Assembly (NCBI RefSeq): GCF_905212195.1
Contig: NZ_CAJMDQ010000076.1
Span: forward strand, 1-10,915
Source of the DNA: an uncultured Anaerotignum sp.
Lineage (GTDB): Bacteria > Bacillota > Clostridia > Lachnospirales > Anaerotignaceae
DNA: 10,915 nt
Reading direction: 5' to 3'
Shown: positions 1 through 6,492 of the stretch, one piece after another
How the letters are laid out: each line of letters begins with the position of its first letter
How positions within the stretch are numbered: position 1 is the stretch's first letter
The notes under the pieces: model-generated
What the model saw: only the letters and a program-made list of their open reading frames with translations
What the model was told of the DNA's origin: nothing
The model's database searches: none
Position numbers and translations under genes: made by a program

Positions 1-212
1 ACTTTCAGAGGAATTCCGCCATCCTTTTGTACAAATGTTTTTCTGGTAGATACACAAAATACAAAGCATACTGCGACCAGTGAACTGATCATATTATTCA
101 CCGCAACATAGGATGACCTTAAATTCAACAGATTAAATATCACAAAATCCATGATCCAGCCAATTCCACTGATTCCAACAAATGCAATTCCCTGCTTTAA
201 TAATTTTCTCAT
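1..212 (-). CDS. GtrA-like membrane protein, N-terminal part (cut by window edge)
   Basis: The first 70 residues are visible, beginning MRKLLKQGIAFVGISGIGW. Two hydrophobic helices can be seen, at about residues 8-30 and 36-56. They are followed by a basic stretch, STRKTFVQK, that fits the GtrA pattern in which a helix ends in S/N-R-x-x-x-F. GtrA-family proteins are small four-helix membrane proteins thought to move lipid-linked sugars or take part in cell-surface glycan decoration; that role is family knowledge and is not shown here. The start codon lies 14 bases after the stop of the HAD gene on the same strand, with a weak AGGG ribosome site, so it is probably the last visible gene of the maf-HAD transcript. 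The DNA is AT-rich like the HAD gene and unlike maf. The C-terminal half lies outside the window. The family call is reasonably secure, the substrate unknown. Confidence 0.7.
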   Translation of the reverse strand, partial: MRKLLKQGIAFVGISGIGWIMDFVIFNLLNLRSSYVAVNNMISSLVAVCFVFCVSTRKTFVQKDGGIPLK

Positions 213-226
213 ACTCTTTTTCCCTG

Positions 227-781
227 TTAAGCAAAGCCCCTGACTACAAAAACTGTTGCCCCACTTTTCTCTGCTGCCTCTATTCCCACATCCGAATCTT
301 CAAAAATAATTGTATCTTCTTTCAAAATCTGATAATAATCCATGGCCTTACAAAATCCTTCCGGATCCGGTTTTTTCTTTTTTACATCTTCCTGCGAAAT
401 AATAAGATCAAACTCATCAAGACGATTATGATATTTTAATATATCCTCACTGTTTTTTCTCGAAGCAGTCGTAACCAGAACAATATAATACTCGTTACGA
501 ATTGCATTGATAATCTCAAATAAGTGTTTGTTTTCCACTGTTTCTGAAAGAAAATCACCATAATATTTCTTTTTTAATTCATGCACTTCTTCCATATGGG
601 TCTCACTCTGCATAATCTCTGGAAGAAATGTTTTATAATGTCTCCCATTACACTGATTTGCAAAATACTCATAATCCATCGTATATCCAAACTGTTCTAA
701 TGCTTTTTGATATGAAAGAAAATTGACTCTTCTCGTATCATATAATGTTCCATCCAGATCAAATATACAAGCTTTTATCAT
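227..781 (-). CDS. HAD-superfamily hydrolase (beta-phosphoglucomutase/phosphatase-like)
   Basis: This is a haloacid dehalogenase-type phosphatase of about 184 residues. Counting from the upstream ATG at 793, motif I is FDLDGT at 11-16 (nucleophile Asp12, acid/base Asp14), motif II is the VTTAS segment at 107-111, motif III is the lysine run with KPDPE at 138-144, and motif IV is EDSDVG at 165-170. Residues between motifs I and II form a helical cap as in beta-phosphoglucomutase and phosphoglycolate phosphatases. Two starts are possible. ATG at 793 overlaps the maf stop as ATGA but has GAGAGG directly abutting it. ATG at 781 gives the canonical MIKACIFDLDGTL start with that GAGAGG about 12 bases upstream, and I prefer it. 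It is translationally linked to maf. Its DNA is roughly one third G+C by eye, lower than its neighbours. The substrate cannot be read from the sequence; neighbouring GtrA hints at sugar phosphates only weakly. Confidence 0.85.
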   Translation of the reverse strand: MIKACIFDLDGTLYDTRRVNFLSYQKALEQFGYTMDYEYFANQCNGRHYKTFLPEIMQSETHMEEVHELKKKYYGDFLSETVENKHLFEIINAIRNEYYIVLVTTASRKNSEDILKYHNRLDEFDLIISQEDVKKKKPDPEGFCKAMDYYQILKEDTIIFEDSDVGIEAAEKSGATVFVVRGFA

Positions 782-789
782 TTTGTCTT

Positions 790-1395
790 TCATCCTCTCA
801 GGTTCATTCCCAGTTTTTTTGTCTCATAGATCAGTCTTGCCACAGGCAGTCCCACCACGTTGTTATAATCACCACGGATTCCCTTCACATAGGCTCCCCA
901 GGCGCCCTGGATCCCATAGCTTCCGGCTTTGTCCATTGGGTCTTTGCTGTTTACATATTCCTTTATTTCTTCCTCTGTCACCGGATAAAAGCTCACATCT
1001 GTGCACTCATGGAAGGTATGAGCTTTCCATCTCCCTTTTTCTCTTATCAGCAAAGTTACACCGGTATATACCTGATGTGTATTCCCCTGCAGCATAGCGA
1101 GCATCTCTATTGCAGCTGTCTCATCTGCCGGTTTACCTAAAATCTTACCCTCATAAGATACAACGGTATCTGCACCGATCACAACCACATCTCTCAGATC
1201 TCGGTTCTCCTCTTCCTCCAGCGCGTATGCCGTAAACATAGCTTTCTGACGAGAAAGTTCCTCCACCACTTTCGCAGGCTCTGCACTGGTGATCCGTTCT
1301 TCCCCGCTGGCAGGCTTCACTTCAAAGGCGACTCCTACCTGGCTTAAAAGTTCCCGCCTCCTGGGAGATGCGGAAGCAAGCACGATTTTCTTCAT
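790..1395 (-). CDS. maf: Maf nucleoside triphosphate pyrophosphatase
   Basis: The 201-residue protein matches Maf/YhdE along its whole length. These cytoplasmic enzymes cleave non-canonical or modified nucleoside triphosphates (dTTP/UTP, m5UTP and similar) to the monophosphate and pyrophosphate, and have been tied to septum inhibition. Visible motifs are SASPRRRELL at 8-17, Lys51 in a LSRQKA segment, VIGADTVV at 72-79 with the catalytic-type Asp76, HQVYTGV at 107-113, DKAGSYGIQG at 155-164 and NVVGLP at 179-184. The open frame continues upstream to 1488, but ATG at 1395 gives the standard MKKIVLASASPRR start. It has AGAGG 8 bases upstream, and the upstream extension holds the promoter. The gene overlaps the HAD start by four bases. 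Length and motifs are normal, so the call is firm; the exact nucleotide preference is not. Confidence 0.95.
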   Translation of the reverse strand: MKKIVLASASPRRRELLSQVGVAFEVKPASGEERITSAEPAKVVEELSRQKAMFTAYALEEEENRDLRDVVVIGADTVVSYEGKILGKPADETAAIEMLAMLQGNTHQVYTGVTLLIREKGRWKAHTFHECTDVSFYPVTEEEIKEYVNSKDPMDKAGSYGIQGAWGAYVKGIRGDYNNVVGLPVARLIYETKKLGMNLRG

Positions 1396-1423
1396 GTGTA
1401 ATTCCTCTCTTTCCTGTGTTATC

Positions 1424-1452
1424 AGTATAACCGTTTCTGTAAATGGGCGCAA
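1424..1452 (-). promoter_or_regulatory. Sigma-A promoter of the maf-HAD-gtrA transcript
   Basis: On the minus strand there is a -35 TTGCGC (1447-1452), a 17-base spacer and a -10 TATACT (1424-1429). The -10 box is about 28 bases upstream of the maf start codon, leaving a short leader that contains the AGAGG ribosome site. It lies inside the N-terminal extension of the open frame, which supports the internal maf start. Promoter activity is inferred from the match. Confidence 0.7.
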
Positions 1453-1502
1453 CCGAAATCGTTGCAGGAGCATTTTGTACTTATCCATTTATTCCTGATG
1501 AC

Positions 1503-1553
1503 GACAAAACAAAACAAGCAGTACACCCTGATACCTGTTCACGGTGTACTGCT
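1503..1553 (-). terminator. Rho-independent terminator after glnS
   Basis: A perfect 11-base inverted repeat, AGCAGTACACC (1517-1527) and GGTGTACTGCT (1543-1553), encloses a 15-base loop. On the minus strand it is followed by a T-rich tract of the form TTGTTTTGTTTTG. It sits about 30 bases beyond the glnS stop codon and just upstream of the maf promoter, so it should separate the two transcription units. Confidence 0.8.
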
Positions 1554-1584
1554 GTCATATGTTTCGTATTCTTTTTGACAGTTT

Positions 1585-3270
1585 TTATGCTTTCGGTAAT
1601 TTGAAAGAGCTCTTCAGAGGCACGATACGGTTGAATACCAGATGATCTTCTGTAGTATCTTTGGTATCTACAATGTAGTAACCGTTACGCATGAACTGAT
1701 AACGCTGACCTTTCTGTGCACCAGCGATGGATTTTTCAATGATTACATTTTCCTTCACTTCCAGAGAGTTAGGGTTCATAATCATATCGCCGTTAGGATC
1801 GTCAGGGTTGTCCAGCATCATGTAGTCATACAGTCTTGCTGTTGCCTTCACGTTGTCGGAAGCGCTTACCCAGTGCAGAGTGCCTTTGACTTTTCTGCCT
1901 TCAAAACCACTGCCGCTTCTTGTTTCAGGGTCATATGTGCAGTGTACTTCCACCACATTGCCGTTTTCGTCTTTGACAAAATCGGTGCATGTTACGAAGT
2001 AAGCGCCTTTCAGACGAACTTCTTTGCCGGGAGCCAGACGGAAGAATTTTTTCACAGGTTCTTCCATGAAGTCCTCCCGTTCAATATACAGTTCTCTTGT
2101 GAAAGGTGCCAGTCTTGTGCCCAGTTCAGGATTTTCAGGGTTGTTTTCCAGTTCCATCATTTCTACCTGATCTTCAGGATAGTTTGTGATAACCAGTTTC
2201 AGAGGGTTCAGAACTGCCATGACAACAGGTGCTTTTGCTTTCAGGTCGTCACGGATGCAGTAATCCAGCAGACCACTGTCTACCATGCTGTTTGCTTTGG
2301 ATACACCGATACGTTCGCAGAAATCGCGGATGGATTCAGGTGTATAACCTCTGCGGCGCAGACCGCTGATGGTCGGCATACGAGGGTCATCCCAGCCGTC
2401 AACCAGACCGTCTTCAACCAGCGCACGGAGTTTTCTCTTACTCATAACAGTATTTGTCATACCCAGACGAGCAAATTCAATCTGTCTGGGAGGATTTACG
2501 GTATAACCAGCTTCTCTGACTACCCAATCGTACAGAGGACGATGGTCTTCAAATTCCATGGTACAAATGGAGTGGGTAATGCCTTCGATAGCATCTTCCA
2601 GAGGATGCGCAAAGTCATACATAGGGTAGATGCACCATTCTGTACCAGTTGTATGGTGAGCCGCATGGGAAATACGATAAAGGACAGGGTCTCTCATGTT
2701 GATGTTGGGAGAAGCCATGTCGATCTTCGCACGCAGTGTGTGAGAACCGTCAGGGAATTCCCCTGCTTTCATCCGTTCGAACAGATCCAGGTTTTCTTCC
2801 ACACTACGATTGCGGTAAGGGCTTTCTTTGCCGGGTGTGCTCAGTGTACCTCTGTACTGACGCATTTCTTCTGCTGTCAGGTCGCATACGAAAGCTTTGC
2901 CTTCTTTGATGAGTTTCACTGCCACTTCATAATATTTCTGGAAATAGGAAGATGCGTAGTACAGTCTGTCTTCCCAGTCGAAGCCCAGCCATTTTACGTC
3001 TTCCTGAATGCTTTCTACATATTCCACATCTTCTTTTGTGGGGTTGGTGTCGTCAAAACGCAGGTTGCATTTGCCGCCGTAAAGTTTTGCCAGACCAAAG
3101 TTCAGGCAAATGGATTTTGCGTGACCAATGTGCAGGTAGCCATTGGGTTCCGGCGGGAAACGGGTATGAATTTTATTCAGTTCCCCTTCCAGGTCTGCCT
3201 GGATATAGTTATGTATAAAGTTACCGGTGGCACCCAGACCACTGTTTTCCATTGTTTTTTCTTCTGCCAT
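1585..3270 (-). CDS. glnS: Glutaminyl-tRNA synthetase
   Basis: The 561-residue protein charges tRNA-Gln with glutamine in the cytoplasm. It matches the E. coli-type GlnRS from end to end (family length about 550). Class I motifs are HIGH at 47-50, within RFPPEPNGYLHIGHAKSICL, and the KMSKS variant VMSKRK at 275-280. Other GlnRS signatures are RFDDTNPTKEDVEYVES (71-87), CIYPMYDF (213-220), EGITHSICTMEF (229-240) and GWDDPRMPTISGLRRRGYT (292-310). The C-terminal half carries the two beta-barrel anticodon-binding domains. The start at 3270 has AGGAGG with about 9 bases of spacing. An in-frame Met at residue 7 is less likely. It is a single-gene unit with its own promoter and terminator. Many Bacillota lack GlnRS and make Gln-tRNA by GatCAB amidation, so the gene is informative about lineage. 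An almost complete open frame on the opposite strand is a shadow. Confidence 0.97.
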   Translation of the reverse strand: MAEEKTMENSGLGATGNFIHNYIQADLEGELNKIHTRFPPEPNGYLHIGHAKSICLNFGLAKLYGGKCNLRFDDTNPTKEDVEYVESIQEDVKWLGFDWEDRLYYASSYFQKYYEVAVKLIKEGKAFVCDLTAEEMRQYRGTLSTPGKESPYRNRSVEENLDLFERMKAGEFPDGSHTLRAKIDMASPNINMRDPVLYRISHAAHHTTGTEWCIYPMYDFAHPLEDAIEGITHSICTMEFEDHRPLYDWVVREAGYTVNPPRQIEFARLGMTNTVMSKRKLRALVEDGLVDGWDDPRMPTISGLRRRGYTPESIRDFCERIGVSKANSMVDSGLLDYCIRDDLKAKAPVVMAVLNPLKLVITNYPEDQVEMMELENNPENPELGTRLAPFTRELYIEREDFMEEPVKKFFRLAPGKEVRLKGAYFVTCTDFVKDENGNVVEVHCTYDPETRSGSGFEGRKVKGTLHWVSASDNVKATARLYDYMMLDNPDDPNGDMIMNPNSLEVKENVIIEKSIAGAQKGQRYQFMRNGYYIVDTKDTTEDHLVFNRIVPLKSSFKLPKA

Positions 3271-3317
3271 AGGGTTTTCCCTCCTACTTCCTCTTACATT
3301 AAAAATACTTGTCTTTC

Positions 3318-3346
3318 ATTATAATATAGCATGGCATCAAACGCAA
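3318..3346 (-). promoter_or_regulatory. Sigma-A promoter of glnS
   Basis: The minus strand shows -35 TTGCGT (3341-3346), a 17-base spacer and a perfect -10 TATAAT (3318-3323). The start codon is about 48 bases downstream of the -10. It is back-to-back with the promoter of the divergent DUF5721-like gene, with 37 bases between the two -35 boxes. I saw no T-box signature in the short leader. Confidence 0.75.
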
Positions 3347-3383
3347 TAAAAATACATGATTTTTCCTTTCCGCCTCCCGCGCA

Positions 3384-3412
3384 TTGTCAAAGAGGGCAAA
3401 AAAATGTATAAT
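3384..3412 (+). promoter_or_regulatory. Sigma-A promoter of the DUF5721-like gene
   Basis: There is a -35 TTGTCA (3384-3389), a 17-base spacer and a perfect -10 TATAAT (3407-3412). The AAAGGAGG ribosome site and the ATG at 3445 follow closely. Only one base differs from consensus in the two boxes, so strong constitutive transcription is expected. Confidence 0.8.
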
Positions 3413-3444
3413 GACAGGCGAAGAAACCAAAGGAGGATACAACA

Positions 3445-3900
3445 ATGCTTGCTTTTACCATACCAGACACCAGACACTTTATGGCGCTGCTCTTAAAGGG
3501 CGATGCCTTTGACGATTTCGCTTTCCGGCAGGGAGAAATCTCCGCTTTTGCTTACGTTTCCATTGACGGCAAACGGGATTTGGATTATTACGACGAAACC
3601 GTCACAGAGCCTTGGTGCAGCTGGAGCGAAATCAAGCCCCTTGTGTTTCAGGCAGTGAAAGGAAAGAAAACACCCAAGAACATGAAGCTTGTCCTTTCCC
3701 TTTCTCAGGAAAAAACAGCATCTTTCCCCAACACAAAGGCGCTGTTCTGGAATCTTCTGTTCCGGGAAGATACCTTATTATGTACCCTTTCTGCCGCACA
3801 GGAAAGTTTTTCTCTGGATAAGACCCACGAAGCCCAGTGGGAAAGCTGGGTGCTGGACTTTTGCCAACAACATGGCATTGCCATTCAGAAAGAAAATTAA
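3445..3900 (+). CDS. Uncharacterised DUF5721-like protein
   Basis: The 151-residue protein has no signal peptide, membrane segment or catalytic motif that I can see, so it is probably cytoplasmic. It resembles my memory of the DUF5721 family of Clostridia in overall pattern. The N-terminus is a helix of the form F-x-x-L-L-x-G-D-x-F-D-x-F (12-24). A strand with an FAYVSIDGKRD segment (35-45) follows, then a W-S-E-I-K-P segment (60-65), K-G-K-x-T-P (72-77), and a C-terminal half that ends in a helix with W-x-x-W (132-135). Function is unknown. The start is clear, with AGGAGG 8-9 bases upstream of ATG. It lies between glnS (divergent) and htpG (same strand), but the CIRCE hairpin and second promoter that follow suggest it is transcribed mainly on its own. 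The real gene is certain on ribosome site and promoter; the family name is less so. Confidence 0.8.
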   Translation: MLAFTIPDTRHFMALLLKGDAFDDFAFRQGEISAFAYVSIDGKRDLDYYDETVTEPWCSWSEIKPLVFQAVKGKKTPKNMKLVLSLSQEKTASFPNTKALFWNLLFREDTLLCTLSAAQESFSLDKTHEAQWESWVLDFCQQHGIAIQKEN

Positions 3901-3914
3901 TATTTGAAATTTTG

Positions 3915-3941
3915 TTAGCACTCAATTTGATTGAGTGCTAA
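3915..3941 (+). promoter_or_regulatory. CIRCE element (HrcA operator) upstream of htpG
   Basis: The inverted repeat TTAGCACTC-N9-GAGTGCTAA is a perfect match to the CIRCE consensus bound by the heat-shock repressor HrcA. The 9-base spacer itself begins AA and ends TT, extending the palindrome to an 11-base stem with a 5-base loop. Six T residues follow directly. The element lies 15 bases after the DUF5721-like stop and 7 bases before the -35 of the htpG promoter. It should place htpG under HrcA, and could also act as a weak terminator for the upstream gene. Confidence 0.95.
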
Positions 3942-3948
3942 TTTTTTC

Positions 3949-3976
3949 TTGACTTTTGTCCTCCGAGTGTTACAAT
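3949..3976 (+). promoter_or_regulatory. Likely sigma-A promoter of htpG
   Basis: There is a -35 TTGACT (3949-3954), a 16-base spacer and a -10 TACAAT (3971-3976). The -10 box ends 60 bases before the htpG start codon. CIRCE ends 7 bases upstream of the -35 rather than overlapping the start site. An alternative, weaker promoter upstream of CIRCE would be TTGCCA (3878-3883), 17 bases, TATTTG (3901-3906). It would put CIRCE near +1. Confidence 0.6.
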
Positions 3977-4036
3977 ATTCTTTGTAAAGCAGAAAATATA
4001 TGGATTTTTCCATCTATCAATAGGAGGCTGAATAGT

Positions 4037-6094
4037 ATGAATGAAAAAGGGAATCTTTCCATTAACAGTGAAAATTTCTTACCAATTATCAAAAAATGGC
4101 TCTATACCGATAAGGATATTTTCATCCGTGAACTGGTATCCAATGCCTGTGACGCAGTGACCAAGCTGAAAAAGCTCATGATCATGGGGGAAGCAGACCA
4201 TATCCCCGCTGACGAAAGCTTTTCCGTTCATGTGGTACTGAACAAAGACGAAAAAATCATGCAGATCGTGGATAACGGTATCGGTATGACTGACGAGGAA
4301 ATCAAGAAATACATCAACCAGATCGCATTCTCCGGCGCAACAGATTTCCTGTCCAAATACGAAGAAAAAGCAGATGGCGACAACGAAATCATCGGTCATT
4401 TCGGTCTGGGCTTCTACTCCGCTTTCATGGTAGCCGATAAAGTAGAAATTGATACATTGTCCTACCTGCCCGGCGCAGCAGCAGCAAAATGGAGCTGTGC
4501 AGACGGCATCGACTACGAAATGGCAGACGGCACCCGTACCGAACGCGGTACCACTATCACACTGCACGTCAGTGAAGACGGCGAAGAATTCCTGGACGAA
4601 AGCAAAATGTACGAAGCACTGCAGAAATACTGCGCATTCATGCCCGTACCCATCTTTATCGATGTCATCACCAATGACGAAGAAAAAGCAGAAAAAGCAG
4701 AACCCGAGAAAAAAGACAACACCATCCATATTTCTCAGGAAGAAGCTGCCACACTGACAAAGGACGAAATCCTGGCAAAAGCAAACAAAGATAAAGCAGA
4801 AGAAACAGAAAGCGCTGAAGGCAGTGAAAAAGAAGAAGAAAAAGAAGAAGAACCCAAACCTCTGAACGATCCTTCTCCTCTGTGGCTGAAACAGCCCAAG
4901 GACTGCACCGATGAAGAATACAAAGCATTCTACCACAAAGTATTCTTCGACCTGAATGACCCTCTGTTCTGGATTCACCTGAACATGGACTATCCTTTCC
5001 GTCTGAAAGGTATCCTGTACTTCCCCAAACTGGTGGAACAGATGGATGTTGTGGAAGGTCAGATCAAACTGTACTCCAATCAGGTTTATATCGCAGATAA
5101 CATCAAAGAAGTGGTTCCCGAATTCCTGCTGCTTCTCAAAGGCGTGCTGGATTGCCCCGACATGCCTCTGAACGTATCCAGAAGCGCACTGCAGAACGAC
5201 GGCTATGTGGAAAAAATGAACAGCTACATCACCAAGAAAGTAGCGGACAAACTGAATCAGCTCTTCAAAGCAGACAGAACCGCTTACGAAGGCTTCTGGG
5301 ATGACATCGGCATGTTCTTCAAATACGGCTGCATGCGTGAAGAAAAACTCTATGACAAAATCAAAGACGCACTGCTGTTAAAAACCACCGACGGCGTATA
5401 CGAAACCGTTGCGGAATATCTGGAAAAGAACAAAGAAAAACACGAAAACAAAATTTTCTTTGTTACCGACGAAGCACAGCAGGCACAGTATATCCGTATG
5501 TTCAAAGAACAGGGTCTGGAAGCGGCAATCCTCACTTCTCCTGTGGATAAACCCTTTGTTTCCTTCCTGGAATACAAGAATCCCGGCGTAAAGGTACAGC
5601 GTATCGACGCGGACATCACCGATACTTTGCAGGAAAAAACAGAAGGCGAAGAAAGCGAAGCGAAAAAACAGGCAGACGCTTTTGCCAATACCCAGATGGA
5701 AAACCTGTTCCGTGGTGTACTGGGCAATGAAAATCTGAAAGTCAAAGCAGAAAACCTGAAAGCGCAGAACGTATCCGCTATGATTCTTTTGAGCGAAGAA
5801 AGCCGCCGTATGATGGAAATGATGGAAGCATACGGTGACAACGAAATGTACAAAGCCATGTTTGCACAGGTAAAACCTGACGAAACACTGGTGCTGAACA
5901 AATCCAATAAACTGGTACAGTTCCTGATGGACGCAGCAGGCAAAGAAGATAAAAAAGAAGATTGCGACATGATCTGCCATCAGGTATATGATTTGGCACT
6001 CATGAGCCACAGAACACTGACCAGCGAAGAAATGACTGCATTCATTGACAGAAGCAATCAGATTCTGGAAAAACTGGCAGAACTGGAAAAATAA
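4037..6094 (+). CDS. htpG: Molecular chaperone HtpG (Hsp90) with long acidic linker
   Basis: This is a cytoplasmic ATP-dependent chaperone dimer of the GHKL ATPase class. The N-terminal ATPase domain covers residues 1 to about 213. It shows RELVSNACDA (31-40; catalytic-type Glu32 and Mg-ligand-type Asn36), DNGIGMT (79-85), SGATDF (99-104), GHFGLGFYSAFMVADKV (120-136) and GTTITLH (171-177). A charged linker, rich in Glu and Lys, runs about 214-276. The middle domain starts at PLWLKQP (281-287) and carries the conserved LNVSR loop (379-382 region), whose Arg382 contacts ATP in homologues. The dimerisation domain closes the protein. At 685 residues it is about 60 longer than E. coli HtpG, and the linker explains this. 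The start at 4037 has AGGAGG 9 bases upstream; the longer open frame from 3956 begins inside the promoter. CIRCE upstream indicates HrcA control. A terminator follows. Confidence 0.97.
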   Translation: MNEKGNLSINSENFLPIIKKWLYTDKDIFIRELVSNACDAVTKLKKLMIMGEADHIPADESFSVHVVLNKDEKIMQIVDNGIGMTDEEIKKYINQIAFSGATDFLSKYEEKADGDNEIIGHFGLGFYSAFMVADKVEIDTLSYLPGAAAAKWSCADGIDYEMADGTRTERGTTITLHVSEDGEEFLDESKMYEALQKYCAFMPVPIFIDVITNDEEKAEKAEPEKKDNTIHISQEEAATLTKDEILAKANKDKAEETESAEGSEKEEEKEEEPKPLNDPSPLWLKQPKDCTDEEYKAFYHKVFFDLNDPLFWIHLNMDYPFRLKGILYFPKLVEQMDVVEGQIKLYSNQVYIADNIKEVVPEFLLLLKGVLDCPDMPLNVSRSALQNDGYVEKMNSYITKKVADKLNQLFKADRTAYEGFWDDIGMFFKYGCMREEKLYDKIKDALLLKTTDGVYETVAEYLEKNKEKHENKIFFVTDEAQQAQYIRMFKEQGLEAAILTSPVDKPFVSFLEYKNPGVKVQRIDADITDTLQEKTEGEESEAKKQADAFANTQMENLFRGVLGNENLKVKAENLKAQNVSAMILLSEESRRMMEMMEAYGDNEMYKAMFAQVKPDETLVLNKSNKLVQFLMDAAGKEDKKEDCDMICHQVYDLALMSHRTLTSEEMTAFIDRSNQILEKLAELEK

Positions 6095-6113
6095 AAAACA
6101 GCGAATGCAAAAC

Positions 6114-6150
6114 AAAAGCCGAAACCTCTTTTTAGAAGTTTCGGCTTTTT
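6114..6150 (+). terminator. Bidirectional intrinsic terminator after htpG
   Basis: AAAAGCCGAAAC (6114-6125) pairs with GTTTCGGC plus a T run (6138-6150) around a 12-base loop. It stands 20 bases beyond the htpG stop. The A run on its left flank becomes a T tract on the minus strand, so it can also end the convergent exonuclease III transcript, whose last gene stops at 6177. Confidence 0.9.
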
Positions 6151-6176
6151 CTTATGGTTTCACTTCACGAACACCA

Positions 6177-6452
6177 TTAATTCCGGTTAATTCCATGAAC
6201 AATAGCTTCTGCAAATTCTTTCTTTTCTTTCGGCACATAAACGCTATACGCATTTGCAGAGGTATCTACCCCAATGTTATTGATGATCAGCGGATTCCCC
6301 CCAAAGGCCACATCTCTGGACATTCTGTTTTGGACAGGATTGTCCACACGCACTTTACATTCCACACCGCTTTCCCGCAGCGCTTCCTTAATGCGCCCTA
6401 CCAAAACAACATCATACCCCTCATAGATCTTTTTCCATCCAATGTACAACAT
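6177..6452 (-). CDS. Small protein of unknown function (91 aa)
   Basis: The reading frame has a strong ribosome site, TAAGGAGG at 6463-6470, 10 bases before the ATG, so it is very likely translated. I do not recognise the family with confidence. The layout is a W-x-x-I-Y-E-G-Y-D segment (6-14), a helix with RIKEALRESGVECKVR (20-35), a Gly/Asn-rich middle and a C-terminal Y-S-V-Y-V-P-K strand followed by a helix (69-88). This alpha/beta pattern loosely recalls the DUF2007 'putative signal transducing' proteins, but that is only a guess. No signal peptide or membrane helix is visible. It starts 40 bases after the exonuclease III stop on the same strand and has no separate promoter that I can see, so the two are probably cotranscribed and share the terminator at 6114-6150. 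Confidence 0.75.
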   Translation of the reverse strand: MLYIGWKKIYEGYDVVLVGRIKEALRESGVECKVRVDNPVQNRMSRDVAFGGNPLIINNIGVDTSANAYSVYVPKEKKEFAEAIVHGINRN

Positions 6453-6492
6453 AAACCATGCGCCTCCTTATCCAATGAAAGATTTTTTCATC

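Noticed and set aside
182..439. Plus-strand 85-codon open frame over the HAD/GtrA junction
   Set aside because: It is antisense to two recognisable genes, has no ribosome site and has a low-complexity Ile/Phe-rich product.
1396..1488. N-terminal extension of Maf (31 residues)
   Set aside because: It contains the TTGCGC-17-TATACT promoter and lies before the canonical Maf start and its ribosome site.
1642..3324. 560-codon open frame antisense to almost all of glnS
   Set aside because: Its Phe/Val/Cys/His-rich product resembles no protein, and it exists because glnS avoids codons that make stops in this antisense frame.
4079..4978. Large Phe/Cys-rich open frame antisense to htpG
   Set aside because: The poly-Phe runs are the complement of the Glu/Lys linker codons. 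htpG on the other strand is unmistakable.
5378..6115. 245-codon minus-strand open frame within htpG
   Set aside because: This is an antisense shadow with the same Phe/Cys/His bias and no ribosome site.
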